From NCBI RefSeq assembly GCF_039535115.1, contig NZ_BAAAWO010000001.1, forward strand, positions 2,232,001 to 2,296,000: a stretch of 64,000 nucleotides of DNA, given 5' to 3'. The stretch comes from Paeniglutamicibacter sulfureus (GTDB taxonomy: Bacteria; Actinomycetota; Actinomycetes; Actinomycetales; Micrococcaceae). Positions 43,708 through 51,832 of this stretch are shown here, piece by piece. The translations under genes and the position numbers were made by a program. The notes under the pieces are model-generated. The model did not search any database. It was given only the letters and a program-made list of their open reading frames with translations, and was not told where the DNA came from. The stretch's first letter is position 1, and every line of letters starts with the position of its first letter.

Positions 43708-44802
43708 TCAGGACCTGAGGTCCCGGGCGGGGCCGGATTCCGCGGATTCCCTGACCACATCCAACGGGCGCGTCCCGGTTTGGATGAGGATGTCATCAAG
43801 CTTGGGCAGCGCCCGGACGAGCCGCAGCTTCGCTTCCCGGATGGTCGATTCGACCTCGGAGAGCGCCGCGTCCCTGACCTCGACAGTCGCCGTGCAGTGC
43901 AGCCGGTGGCCGACCCAGCGCAACTGGATCCGGGGCGTCGCCAGGATCCCGGGAACGGAGTTGAAGGCTTCCTCCGCCCGGGCCAGGAGATCGGGTTCGA
44001 TGCCATCCATGAGCCGGCGGCCGATGCTGCGCACGGTGCCGAAGAGCAGGACCATGATGGCGGCGGAGATGACCAGTCCCACGATCGGATCGGCCAAGGG
44101 GAACCCCAGCATGGCGCCTCCCGCGCCCAGGACCACGGCCAGGGAGGTAAATCCGTCGGTGCGCGCGTGGACCCCATCGGCAACCAGCGCGGCGGAACCG
44201 ATCTTCCGGCCGATCCTGATCCGGTACATGGCCACGGCCTCGTTGCCAATGAAGCCAATGACCCCGGCCGCCAGGACCCAGCCCAGATGCTGAAGCGGTT
44301 GCGGGTGGATCAGGCGATCAATGGATTGCCAGGCGGCGAGAATGGCTGAAAGCGCGACTACCGCGACGATGAACAGCCCGGCCAGGTCCTCGGCCCGCCC
44401 GTATCCGAAGGTATAGCGGCGGTTGGCTGCCCGGCGTCCGAGGATGAAGGCAATCCACAGGGGCACGGCAGTGAGCGCATCGGAGAAGTTGTGGATGGTA
44501 TCGGCGAGCAACGCCACCGAGCCGCTGACCATGACCACCGCCAGTTGCAGCACCGTGGTGCCCAGCAGGATGAACATGCTGATCTTCAGGGCGCGGATTC
44601 CCTGGATGTTGGATTCCAGGGCGTCGTCGATCGAATCGGCGGAGTCGTGCGTGTGCGGGACGAAGAGTTCAAAGAGCCACCCCTTGAAACCGGAATGGTG
44701 GTGGGAATGCCCGTCATGTCCGTGGTCGTGATCGTGGTCGTGATCGTGGTCATGACCGTCATGCCCGTGGCTGTGTTCTGCTGACTCATCGCTCGGGCTC
44801 AT
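43708..44802 (-). CDS. Cation diffusion facilitator (Zn/Co/Cd efflux)
   Basis: 364-aa CDF metal/H+ antiporter (CzcD/ZitB type). A histidine/aspartate-rich N-terminus (HGHDGHDHDHDHDHDHGHDG, residues 10-29) probably binds metal. Six helices follow. Both transport-site motifs are present: ADTIHNFSDA in helix 2 and ADGVHARTDGFTS in helix 5 (HxxxD type, favouring Zn or Cd). The C-terminal cytoplasmic domain (about residues 275-345) includes VGHRLHCTATVEV. The 4-bp overlap with the ArsR gene upstream indicates a metal-responsive operon. Confidence 0.92.
   Translation of the reverse strand: MSPSDESAEHSHGHDGHDHDHDHDHDHGHDGHSHHHSGFKGWLFELFVPHTHDSADSIDDALESNIQGIRALKISMFILLGTTVLQLAVVMVSGSVALLADTIHNFSDALTAVPLWIAFILGRRAANRRYTFGYGRAEDLAGLFIVAVVALSAILAAWQSIDRLIHPQPLQHLGWVLAAGVIGFIGNEAVAMYRIRIGRKIGSAALVADGVHARTDGFTSLAVVLGAGGAMLGFPLADPIVGLVISAAIMVLLFGTVRSIGRRLMDGIEPDLLARAEEAFNSVPGILATPRIQLRWVGHRLHCTATVEVRDAALSEVESTIREAKLRLVRALPKLDDILIQTGTRPLDVVRESAESGPARDLRS
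44722..44757. repeat. Three 12-bp tandem repeats encoding His/Asp tract
   Basis: GTGGTCGTGATC is repeated at 44722 and 44734, with a variant (GTGGTCATGACC) at 44746. It encodes the alternating His-Asp tract of the CDF transporter. Such tracts expand and contract by slippage. Confidence 0.8.
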
Positions 44803-45161
44803 GCCGATTGCCGTCCGCGCGCGTGGTGGGCGGGTGTACCACCCAGGGCATGTTCGGCCTGGTGGATCGCGTCGACGACCAACTGGCGGGCGTGCTCGTT
44901 TTCGAGCCGATAGAGGACCTTCGTTCCTTCTTGACGGGTGGCGACCATTCGGGCCAGGCGCATCTTGGCCAGGTGCTGCGAGACCGAGGCAGGGGTCTTG
45001 CCCAAAAGCTCGGCCAGTGCCCCCACCGCCATTTCCCCGGACCTAAGGGCCAGAATGATTCTCACGCGGGTCGCGTCGGCAAGCATGCTGAACACTTCAA
45101 CGGCAAGCTCCACATACTGGCTGTCGGAGTCCAGGGTACAAGACTTGTTATCTGCATTCAT
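44799..45161 (-). CDS. ArsR/SmtB-family metal-responsive repressor
   Basis: 120-aa winged-helix repressor of the ArsR/SmtB family. EVFSMLADATRVRIILALRS (about residues 23-42), LAELLGKTPASVSQHLAKMRLA with the recognition helix, and RLENEHARQLVVDAIHQAEH at the C-terminus. The last segment matches the alpha-5 metal site of SmtB/CzrA/NmtR (Asp/His, His, His), pointing to Zn or Ni/Co sensing. Start ATG at 45161 was chosen for family length; the frame extends upstream without homology. The downstream CDF exporter is the evident target. Confidence 0.88.
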   Translation of the reverse strand: MNADNKSCTLDSDSQYVELAVEVFSMLADATRVRIILALRSGEMAVGALAELLGKTPASVSQHLAKMRLARMVATRQEGTKVLYRLENEHARQLVVDAIHQAEHALGGTPAHHARGRQSA

Positions 45162-45631
45162 ACGCACATAGTTGCACAGCACGAGCGCGGGATCAAGGAT
45201 CCGCCTTCGGCAGTGGTGGCAATGCGGTGCCGAAGCAGCCAACCAAGAGACCGACACCGCCCATACCCAGGACGCCGTTTGGGCCGATTCCGGGCCCGCC
45301 CTTTTGGCGGCCTGGATGATGACCAGCATAGGAGACGGCAACGGTGATGAATCTGGCGCAGTTGGCGCTGATCGAGACTTCTCCCAGGACCCCCGGAAGG
45401 CGCCTGCACTGACCTCGGGTCCCGGTTCCGGCCTGCTGGTGCTGGGCCACGATTGGAACCGTCTTTTGAAAGGAGGACAACGGCCTCCATCCCTGTGGCG
45501 GCACGGGATCCGGCCCGGGGAGAACCATTTGGGGCCCCACGCTACGGCGCGGGCGCGCCGTAGACAAATACCCAGATCTTTGTGATTGATATCGCAATCC
45601 ACTCAATGGACATCACCCTGGGTCAACCCTA
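45162..45631. other. Intergenic region between ArsR and ben operons, no gene recognised
   Basis: 470 bp without a convincing gene; frames here lack ribosome binding sites and differ in every reading frame. A perfect palindrome CTACGGCGCG-GG-CGCGCCGTAG lies at 45542-45563 and may be a terminator or operator. The ArsR operator must lie just right of 45161, but no clear ArsR-type 12-2-12 repeat was seen. Confidence 0.5.
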
Positions 45632-45660
45632 GGCATATGCCCAGTGTGAGGTCACGCACA
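45632..45660 (+). promoter_or_regulatory. ben operon control region: palindrome and CRP/GlxR-type site
   Basis: GGCATATGCC (45632-45641) is a perfect palindrome. TGTGA-GGTCAC-GCACA (45645-45660) fits the CRP/GlxR consensus TGTGA-N6-TCACA at 9 of 10 positions. Both lie about 85-110 bp upstream of the benA start. The palindrome is a candidate target for the LuxR-type BenR; the second suggests cAMP-dependent carbon control, known for GlxR in Corynebacterium. Assignments are inference. Confidence 0.5.
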
Positions 45661-45743
45661 TACTGACATGGTGTATCTCATGGTTTCGCCACCCACCGGG
45701 TGGACCAGGGCGCCAGCGCCCGCTACGAAGGATGGAGCACTCC

Positions 45744-47144
45744 ATGACAGAAACACTTGATACCGTCTCGGCCCTGCTTGATGATGCACTCGTCGACAGC
45801 CCGGAGACCGGCCAATTCCGCGCCAACCGAAATATCTTCACCGATGAAGAGACCTTCGAGCTCGAAATGAAGCACATCTGGGAGGGCAACTGGATTTACC
45901 TGGCCCACGAATCCCAGATCCCGAACATCGGCGACTACTTCACCACGAACATCGGCCGCCAGCCGATCGTGATCTCGCGCAACAAGGAAGGCGTGCTCAA
46001 CGCCCTCATCAACGCGTGCAGCCACCGCGGTGCCATGCTTTGCCGCCGCAAGACCGATAACCGCACCACCTTTACCTGCCCGTTCCACGGCTGGACTTTC
46101 AACAACTCCGGCAAGCTGCTCAAGGTCAAGGACTCCCGCGGCGCCGGCTACCCGGAGGGCTTCAACAAGGACGGCTCGCACGACCTGACCAAGGTCGCCC
46201 GCTTCGAGTCCTACCGCGGCTTCCTCTTCGGCTCGCTGAACGCGGACGTCAAGCCGCTGACCGAGCACCTCGGTGAATCCACCAAGATCATCGACATGAT
46301 CGTGGACCAGTCCCCCGAGGGCCTCGAGGTCCTGCGCGGCTCCTCCACCTACACCTACGACGGCAACTGGAAGCTCCAGGCGGAGAACGGCGCCGACGGC
46401 TACCACGTCTCGGCCACGCACTGGAACTACGCTGCCACCCAGGCCCGCCGCAGCGCGGGCGAGTCCACCAATGACACCAAGACCATGGATGCCGGCGGCT
46501 GGGACAAGCAGGAAGGCGGCTACTACTCCTTCGAAAACGGCCACCTGCTGCTGTGGACCGAATGGTTGGACCCGGCCAACCGCCCGCTGGCCGAGAAGCG
46601 CGACGAATTGGTTGCCGCCCACGGCGAAGCCAAGGCCGACTGGATGATCGGTGTCTCCCGCAACCTCTGCCTGTACCCGAACGTGTACCTGATGGACCAG
46701 TTCTCCTCGCAGATTCGCGTCTTCCGCCCGGTGGCAGTGGACAAGACCGAGGTCACCATCTACTGCATCGCCCCGGTCGGCGAATCCGACGAGGCCCGCG
46801 CGAACCGCATCCGCCAGTACGAGGACTTCTTCAACGCCTCGGGCATGGCCACCCCGGATGACCTCGAGGAATTCCGCTCCTGCCAGAAGACCTACCTGGC
46901 CACCGCCGCCAAGTGGAACGACCTCTCCCGCGGACAGGCGCACCAGATCACCGGTGCCGACGAGAACGCCAAGAAGATCGGCCTGGAGCCGATTTCCTCC
47001 GGCGCCCGCACCGAGGACGAGGGGCTGTACCCGATCCAGCACGGCTACTGGCTGGACACGATGCGCAAGGCCGTCGCCGCCGAGGCCTCATCCACCACCA
47101 CCGGCACCACCGAACAGGGGAACAACCATGACTGCAACCACTAA
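45744..47144 (+). CDS. benA: Benzoate 1,2-dioxygenase large (alpha) subunit
   Basis: 466-aa Rieske non-haem iron oxygenase subunit that converts benzoate to the 1,2-cis-dihydrodiol with BenB and BenC. The Rieske site is [12 protein letters not shown]...FTCPFHGW (CxH then CxxH, about residues 92-118). The mononuclear iron site is [12 protein letters not shown] (two His plus a later Asp, about 215-226). Length matches BenA (450-470). Start ATG at 45744 has GGATGGAG at correct spacing; the ATG at 45732 lies inside that ribosome binding site. First gene of the benABCD operon. Confidence 0.95.
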   Translation: MTETLDTVSALLDDALVDSPETGQFRANRNIFTDEETFELEMKHIWEGNWIYLAHESQIPNIGDYFTTNIGRQPIVISRNKEGVLNALINACSHRGAMLCRRKTDNRTTFTCPFHGWTFNNSGKLLKVKDSRGAGYPEGFNKDGSHDLTKVARFESYRGFLFGSLNADVKPLTEHLGESTKIIDMIVDQSPEGLEVLRGSSTYTYDGNWKLQAENGADGYHVSATHWNYAATQARRSAGESTNDTKTMDAGGWDKQEGGYYSFENGHLLLWTEWLDPANRPLAEKRDELVAAHGEAKADWMIGVSRNLCLYPNVYLMDQFSSQIRVFRPVAVDKTEVTIYCIAPVGESDEARANRIRQYEDFFNASGMATPDDLEEFRSCQKTYLATAAKWNDLSRGQAHQITGADENAKKIGLEPISSGARTEDEGLYPIQHGYWLDTMRKAVAAEASSTTTGTTEQGNNHDCNH

Positions 47145-47667
47145 CGCCATCGTCACCAAGATCCAGACCGGCGCCGGTGAGGTCAAGCTGGAGGACATCG
47201 CGCAGTTCCTCTACCGCGAAGCCCGTTTCCTGGATGACCGCGACTTCGATCGCTGGATCGACTGCTACCACCCCGAGGCCACCTTCTGGATGCCCGCTTG
47301 GGCCGATGACGACAAGCTCACCGAGGACCCGCAGCGCGAGATCTCGCTGATCTTCTACGGAAACCGCGGTGGCTTGGAAGACCGCGTCTTCCGCATCAAG
47401 ACCGACCGCTCCAGCGCCACTTCGCTGCCGGAGCCCCGCACCGGGCACAACATCTCCAACGTCGAGATCGTTTCGGTCGACGGCGACAAGGTCGATGTGC
47501 GCTTCAACTGGTTCACCCTGTACTACCGCTACCAGAACGTCGACACCTACTTCGGCACCTCCTTCTACACGATCGACTACTCCGGCACCCAGCCGGTGAT
47601 CATGGCCAAGAAGGTCGTCCTGAAGAACGACTACATCCACCACGTCGTGGACATCTACCACATCTAG
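47128..47667 (+). CDS. benB: Benzoate 1,2-dioxygenase small (beta) subunit
   Basis: 179-aa structural beta subunit of the ring-hydroxylating oxygenase (cystatin-like fold). Typical segments: [20 protein letters not shown] (about residues 24-43), [12 protein letters not shown] and [17 protein letters not shown] near 130. ATG at 47128 lies inside the end of benA with AGGGGAA upstream, so benA and benB are translationally coupled as expected for a hetero-hexamer. Length fits (160-180). Confidence 0.94.
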   Translation: MTATTNAIVTKIQTGAGEVKLEDIAQFLYREARFLDDRDFDRWIDCYHPEATFWMPAWADDDKLTEDPQREISLIFYGNRGGLEDRVFRIKTDRSSATSLPEPRTGHNISNVEIVSVDGDKVDVRFNWFTLYYRYQNVDTYFGTSFYTIDYSGTQPVIMAKKVVLKNDYIHHVVDIYHI

Positions 47668-47692
47668 TCCCGCCCGGACCGGGCCCGTTCCC

Positions 47693-47743
47693 GGCCCACC
47701 GAATTTGGTGGGCCGGGGGCGCATCTTGCGCCCCCGGCCCACC
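47693..47743 (+). promoter_or_regulatory. Two mutually exclusive hairpins between benB and benC
   Basis: GGCCCACC (47693-47700) can pair with GGTGGGCC (47707-47714); the same segment, extended to 47722, pairs perfectly over 16 bp with 47728-47743 (loop ATCTT). The two folds exclude each other. The larger hairpin is strong enough to act as a terminator or an mRNA-stability barrier, setting benAB above benCD expression. No T-tract follows. Confidence 0.6.
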
Positions 47744-47796
47744 ACCTTGCACCCGCTGTCGCACCACCCTGCACTATTTTGAAAAGAGCCCCCCTC

Positions 47797-49347
47797 ATGA
47801 CCTATCAGGTTGCCCTCGCCTTCGAGGACGGTATTACCCGGTTCATTAAAGTCGGACCCCGCGAAACCGTCGCCGATGCCTCCTACAAGGCACGGATCAA
47901 TATTCCGCTTGACTGCCGCGACGGCGCCTGCGGCACCTGCAAGGCCTTCTGCGAATCCGGCAAGTTCGACGGCGGTGACTACATCGAGGAGGCACTGACC
48001 GACGACGAGGCCGAGAAGGGCTTCTGCCTCCCGTGCCAGATGGTGCCCGAGTCCGACCTCGTGCTGCAGATCCCCACGACCTCGGATGTCGCCAAGACGA
48101 CTGCCACCACCTACTCCTCGACGCTGACAGAGATCCGCCGCCTCTCCGAGACGACCTACGCGTTCAGCCTCGAGATCGAGAACCGCGACGAGCTCTCCTT
48201 CCTGCCCGGCCAGTACGTGAACATCGAGGTTCCCGGCTCCGGCGGCCAGACCCGCTCGTACTCCTTCAGCTCCGGCCCGGAGGTCTCCACCCTTTCCTTC
48301 CTGATCCGCATCACCGATGGCGGTTTGATGTCCACCTACATGCGCGACGTCGCAGCCGTCGGGGACCAGATCAACTTCACCGGCCCGATGGGCAGCTTCT
48401 TCCTGCGCGATCCCAAGCGCACGTCGCTGCTGCTCGCCGGCGGCACCGGACTGGCCCCGCTGCTGGCCATCCTGGAAAAGCTCTCGGGCATGGACACCCC
48501 CCACCCGACCCACCTCATCTACGGCGTCAACACCGACACCGACCTGGTCGAGCTCGACGTGCTGGAGGACTACAAGTCGCGCATTGACGGCTTCACCTTC
48601 GACACCGTCGTCGGGGACCCGAACAGCGCCGCGGAAAAGAAGGGCTACGTCACCAACCACTTCGAGCCGCACCACCTGGCCGAGGGCGACGTGGATATCT
48701 ACCTCTGTGGCCCGCCGCCCATGGTCGAGGGCGTCCGCCGCCACCTGGAGGCCGAAGGCATCAAGCCGCAGAACTTCTACTTCGAGAAGTTCGCCCTTGC
48801 AGTCGTTCCCGATGCGGCCGCGGCGCCGGAGGCACCGGCACCGGCAGCTCCCGCAGAGGAAGCAGTGGAAGCTCCGGCAGCCCTGCCCACCTACGAAATC
48901 GGCGAAGAGCACGCAACTTTTCAGGCGCAATTCGACGCCCGCATGGCCCTGGAACTGGCCATCGTTGAACTGACCATGGGCAAGCTGACCCCTGAGCAGC
49001 TGGCCGAGTTCAAGGTTCTGGCCGAACTGGCCGGCAAGACCCTGTCGGGTGAGAATTTCGTGGACGCCGCGGAATTCACGGTGACCAATGACGCCTTCCA
49101 CCAGTTCCTGTTCCGCTGTGTCGGCAACGAACACCTGCTGCAGGCGTACAACCGACTGGAGGTCCCCGCGACCATGGCCAAGGTACTGCGCCAGGAGCAC
49201 TGGATCGACGGCGCCGTCGACGCCGACCACTTGGAAATCGTCGCCGCCTTCGAGAACCAGGACTTGGCAGCTGCCCGCACGGCCATCATGGCCCACAACG
49301 AGCACGCCAAGGCCACCATGGCCGCCGCGTCGCGCGCGTCCAAATGA
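47797..49347 (+). CDS. benC: Benzoate dioxygenase reductase with C-terminal FCD domain
   Basis: 516-aa electron-transfer component passing electrons from NADH via FAD and a 2Fe-2S centre to BenAB. Plant-type ferredoxin motif CRDGACGTC...FCLPC (about residues 43-85); FAD motif RSYSFSS near 157; NAD motifs GGTGLAPLLAIL near 216 and CGPPPM near 306. Proteobacterial BenC ends at about 340 aa; here an Ala/Pro-rich linker (about 345-370) leads to a helical domain of about 140 aa matching FCD domains of GntR regulators, including NDAFHQFL...VGNEHLL and the two later His positions (DADHLEIV, AHNEH). Start ATG at 47797. Confidence 0.93.
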   Translation: MTYQVALAFEDGITRFIKVGPRETVADASYKARINIPLDCRDGACGTCKAFCESGKFDGGDYIEEALTDDEAEKGFCLPCQMVPESDLVLQIPTTSDVAKTTATTYSSTLTEIRRLSETTYAFSLEIENRDELSFLPGQYVNIEVPGSGGQTRSYSFSSGPEVSTLSFLIRITDGGLMSTYMRDVAAVGDQINFTGPMGSFFLRDPKRTSLLLAGGTGLAPLLAILEKLSGMDTPHPTHLIYGVNTDTDLVELDVLEDYKSRIDGFTFDTVVGDPNSAAEKKGYVTNHFEPHHLAEGDVDIYLCGPPPMVEGVRRHLEAEGIKPQNFYFEKFALAVVPDAAAAPEAPAPAAPAEEAVEAPAALPTYEIGEEHATFQAQFDARMALELAIVELTMGKLTPEQLAEFKVLAELAGKTLSGENFVDAAEFTVTNDAFHQFLFRCVGNEHLLQAYNRLEVPATMAKVLRQEHWIDGAVDADHLEIVAAFENQDLAAARTAIMAHNEHAKATMAAASRASK

Positions 49348-50183
49348 GCGCCGACAACCCGGCGGTGAACCATGCCGCCGCGGCACCACTGCCCGAATCC
49401 TTCCACGCGGGCCGTTTCGCCTCCAAGGTCGTGCTCATCACCGGAGCCGCCCAGGGCATTGGCTGGGCAGTGGCCCGGCGCATTGCCGCCGAGGGTGCGG
49501 AGCTGGTCCTGGTGGACCGTTCGCCGCTGGTGCACGACATCGCCGAGGGCCTGCGGGCGCAGGACGTCAAGGCGCTGAGCGTCACCGCCGACCTCGAAAC
49601 CTTTGAGGGCGCGCTGGCCGCGGTCACCGCCGCGGTCACCGAATACGGCCGGATCGATGTGCTCATCAACAACGTCGGCGGGACCATTTGGGCCAAGCCG
49701 TTCGAGCACTATGCCCCGGAGGAAATCCAGAAGGAAATCCAGCGCTCGCTCTTCCCGACCCTGTGGATGTGCCGCGCGGCGTTCCCGGAAATGGTCAAGG
49801 CCGGCTCCGGAACCATCGTGAACGTCTCCTCGGTTGCCACCCGCGGACTCAACCGCGTCCCGTACGCCGGAGCCAAGGGCGGGGTCAAGGCCATCACCTC
49901 GGCCCTGGCCATGGAGGGGGCAGCCCACGGAATCCGCGTGGTGGCCACCGCCCCCGGCGGCACCGAGGCCCCCGAACGCCAGGTAAAGCGGGGCCCGGCC
50001 CCCGAAGGCGAGCAGGAGAAGGCCTGGTACCAGCAGATCGTTGACCAGACCATCGATTCCACCCTGATGAAGCGTTACGGAACCCTCGACGAACAGGCAG
50101 GACCCATCGTGTTCCTGGCCTCCGACGAGGCTTCATACATCACCGGCAGCACCCTTGCGGTGGCCGGAGGGGACCTCGGCTAG
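49344..50183 (+). CDS. benD: Benzoate cis-diol dehydrogenase
   Basis: 279-aa short-chain dehydrogenase oxidising 1,2-dihydroxycyclohexa-3,5-diene-1-carboxylate to catechol with loss of CO2 and reduction of NAD+. Cofactor motif LITGAAQGIGWAVARR (about residues 31-46), NNVGG near 110, the catalytic Ser in NVSSVATRG and YxxxK in PYAGAKGG (Tyr/Lys, about 173-177). ATG overlaps the benC stop by 4 bp. Length is near the BenD norm (260). Last enzyme gene of the ben operon. Confidence 0.92.
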   Translation: MSADNPAVNHAAAAPLPESFHAGRFASKVVLITGAAQGIGWAVARRIAAEGAELVLVDRSPLVHDIAEGLRAQDVKALSVTADLETFEGALAAVTAAVTEYGRIDVLINNVGGTIWAKPFEHYAPEEIQKEIQRSLFPTLWMCRAAFPEMVKAGSGTIVNVSSVATRGLNRVPYAGAKGGVKAITSALAMEGAAHGIRVVATAPGGTEAPERQVKRGPAPEGEQEKAWYQQIVDQTIDSTLMKRYGTLDEQAGPIVFLASDEASYITGSTLAVAGGDLG

Positions 50184-50200
50184 ATAGGTATCTTTCAATT

Positions 50201-50235
50201 GCATGCAGGCGGCGGTATCCCCGCCGCCTGCGTGC
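50201..50235 (+). terminator. Hairpin after benD
   Basis: GCAGGCGGCGG (50205-50215) pairs exactly with 50221-50231, extended by GCAT/GTGC to about 15 bp with one wobble. Loop TATCC. It probably ends or attenuates benABCD transcription before benK. Confidence 0.75.
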
Positions 50236-50370
50236 TATCCACGGCCCGCCGCCCGATTATCCTTCGGGTCAAGGCTTCCACCCCGCAGCCTCACGCTGCG
50301 GCACTTGTCCGTGCCCCGAAACCCCGCACAAAGCCGTGCGCCCGGGGCCCATAAAAATATGGAGCAAATC

Positions 50371-51732
50371 GTGAAATCACCGGAAGCAAGCGCCACCAAG
50401 AAGCAAAAAAACACCGTCCACTGGGTCGTCGCCATCGCCGCGATCGCCCTGATCTTTGATGGATACGACCTGGTCGTCTACGGCACCGTCGTCTCCACCC
50501 TGCTCAATGACCCGACCCAGCTCGGTGCAATCGGACCGGCCACCGCAGGTGTGCTGGGAAGCTGGGCACTGTTCGGGGTCATGGTCGGGGCCTTGGTCAC
50601 CGGCGCGATCGGTGACTACCTCGGCCGCCGCAAGATCATGATCGCCGGCATCATCTGGTTCTCCGTGGGCATGGGCCTGACCGCCCTGGCCCCGAACGTC
50701 ATCGCTTTCGGCGCCCTGCGCTTCGCCACCGGAATCGGCGTCGGCGCACTGGTTGCCACCGCAGGTGCGGTCGTGGCCGAATTCGCACCCAAGGGCAAGC
50801 GCAACTACTACAACGCCATCGTCTACTCCGGTGTCCCCGTGGGCGGGGTCCTGGCATCACTGCTGGCCATCGTCCTGCTGGACCTTGTCGGCTGGCGCGG
50901 GCTCTTCTTCATCGGCGCAACCCCGCTGCTCTTCCTGCTGCCCATGGCGCTGGCAAAGCTGCCCGAGTCCCCGCAATGGCTCATGGCCCGCGGCCGCACC
51001 GAGGAAGCCGAGCGCGTCTCGATCCGCACCGGCGTCCCGATCGCAGAAACGGCCCCGACGCACGGTGCCCACGCACTTGTATCCGAACCGGTCGACACGA
51101 AGATCGGCTTCCGGGCACTGGCCTCCAAGAAGTACGCCCTGCCCACCTTGTTGCTGGGCCTGATGAGCTTCGCCGGCCTGATGCTGACCTACGGCCTGAA
51201 CACCTGGCTGCCGCAGATCATGACCCAGTTCGGCTACGGCAAGTCCTACTCGCTCGCCTTCCTGCTGGTACTCAATGCCGGCGCCGTCTTCGGCGGGTTG
51301 ATTGCCTCCGTGGGCGCCGATCGCGTCGGTGCCAAGCGCGTGGTTTCCACGACGTTCTTCCTCGCCGCGGTGGCCATGGTGATGCTGACCCTGCAGCTTC
51401 CCTTCGGAATCCTGCTCGGGCTGGTTGCCGTGGCAGGCGTGGGTACCATCGGCACGCAGGTGCTGATCTACGGGTTCGTGTCCAACTACTACAACAGCGC
51501 CGCCCGCGGCGCCGGGGTTGCCTGGTGCGCCGGATTCGGCCGCCTGGGCGGCATCTTCGGGCCGTTGATCGGCGGACTGCTCATCGCAGCAGGCGTGCAA
51601 AACCACGTCGCCTTCTACGTCTTCGCGGGAGTTGCTATCGTTGGTGCAATGGTGACCGCCTTTGTTCCCTTGCGCAACTCCGAGACCCAGCTGCCGGCCG
51701 GCTCCGCGGCACGGGTCAAGATCGCCAAGTAA
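50371..51732 (+). CDS. benK: Benzoate MFS transporter
   Basis: 453-aa proton symporter of the aromatic acid:H+ symporter (AAHS) family, importing benzoate. Family marks: DGYDLVVYGTVVSTLL in helix 1 (with the conserved Asp), GAIGDYLGRRKIMI in the 2-3 loop, and PESPQWLMARGR in the central region. Twelve helices. Start: GTG 50371 has GGAG six bases upstream; the ATG at 50359 covers that site and would add four residues. Position after benD and before benR matches actinobacterial ben clusters. Confidence 0.9.
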   Translation: MKSPEASATKKQKNTVHWVVAIAAIALIFDGYDLVVYGTVVSTLLNDPTQLGAIGPATAGVLGSWALFGVMVGALVTGAIGDYLGRRKIMIAGIIWFSVGMGLTALAPNVIAFGALRFATGIGVGALVATAGAVVAEFAPKGKRNYYNAIVYSGVPVGGVLASLLAIVLLDLVGWRGLFFIGATPLLFLLPMALAKLPESPQWLMARGRTEEAERVSIRTGVPIAETAPTHGAHALVSEPVDTKIGFRALASKKYALPTLLLGLMSFAGLMLTYGLNTWLPQIMTQFGYGKSYSLAFLLVLNAGAVFGGLIASVGADRVGAKRVVSTTFFLAAVAMVMLTLQLPFGILLGLVAVAGVGTIGTQVLIYGFVSNYYNSAARGAGVAWCAGFGRLGGIFGPLIGGLLIAAGVQNHVAFYVFAGVAIVGAMVTAFVPLRNSETQLPAGSAARVKIAK

Positions 51733-51832
51733 CCACAGGTCGGCTGCAGAGCCGGCCACCGGGGGCCGCGTGGACAAGGATGTTCGCGCGGCCCCCGTCT
51801 TTATACATTGAAAGGTTGGCTGGGGCGGATCC

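Noticed and set aside
44711..44776. Short direct repeats considered as a CRISPR-like or minisatellite array
   Set aside because: The repeats are in frame and encode the His/Asp metal-binding tract of the CDF transporter; there are no spacers.
46948..49389. 813-codon minus-strand frame, Gly/Val-rich
   Set aside because: Shadow of benA-benB-benC; no motif and no ribosome binding site.
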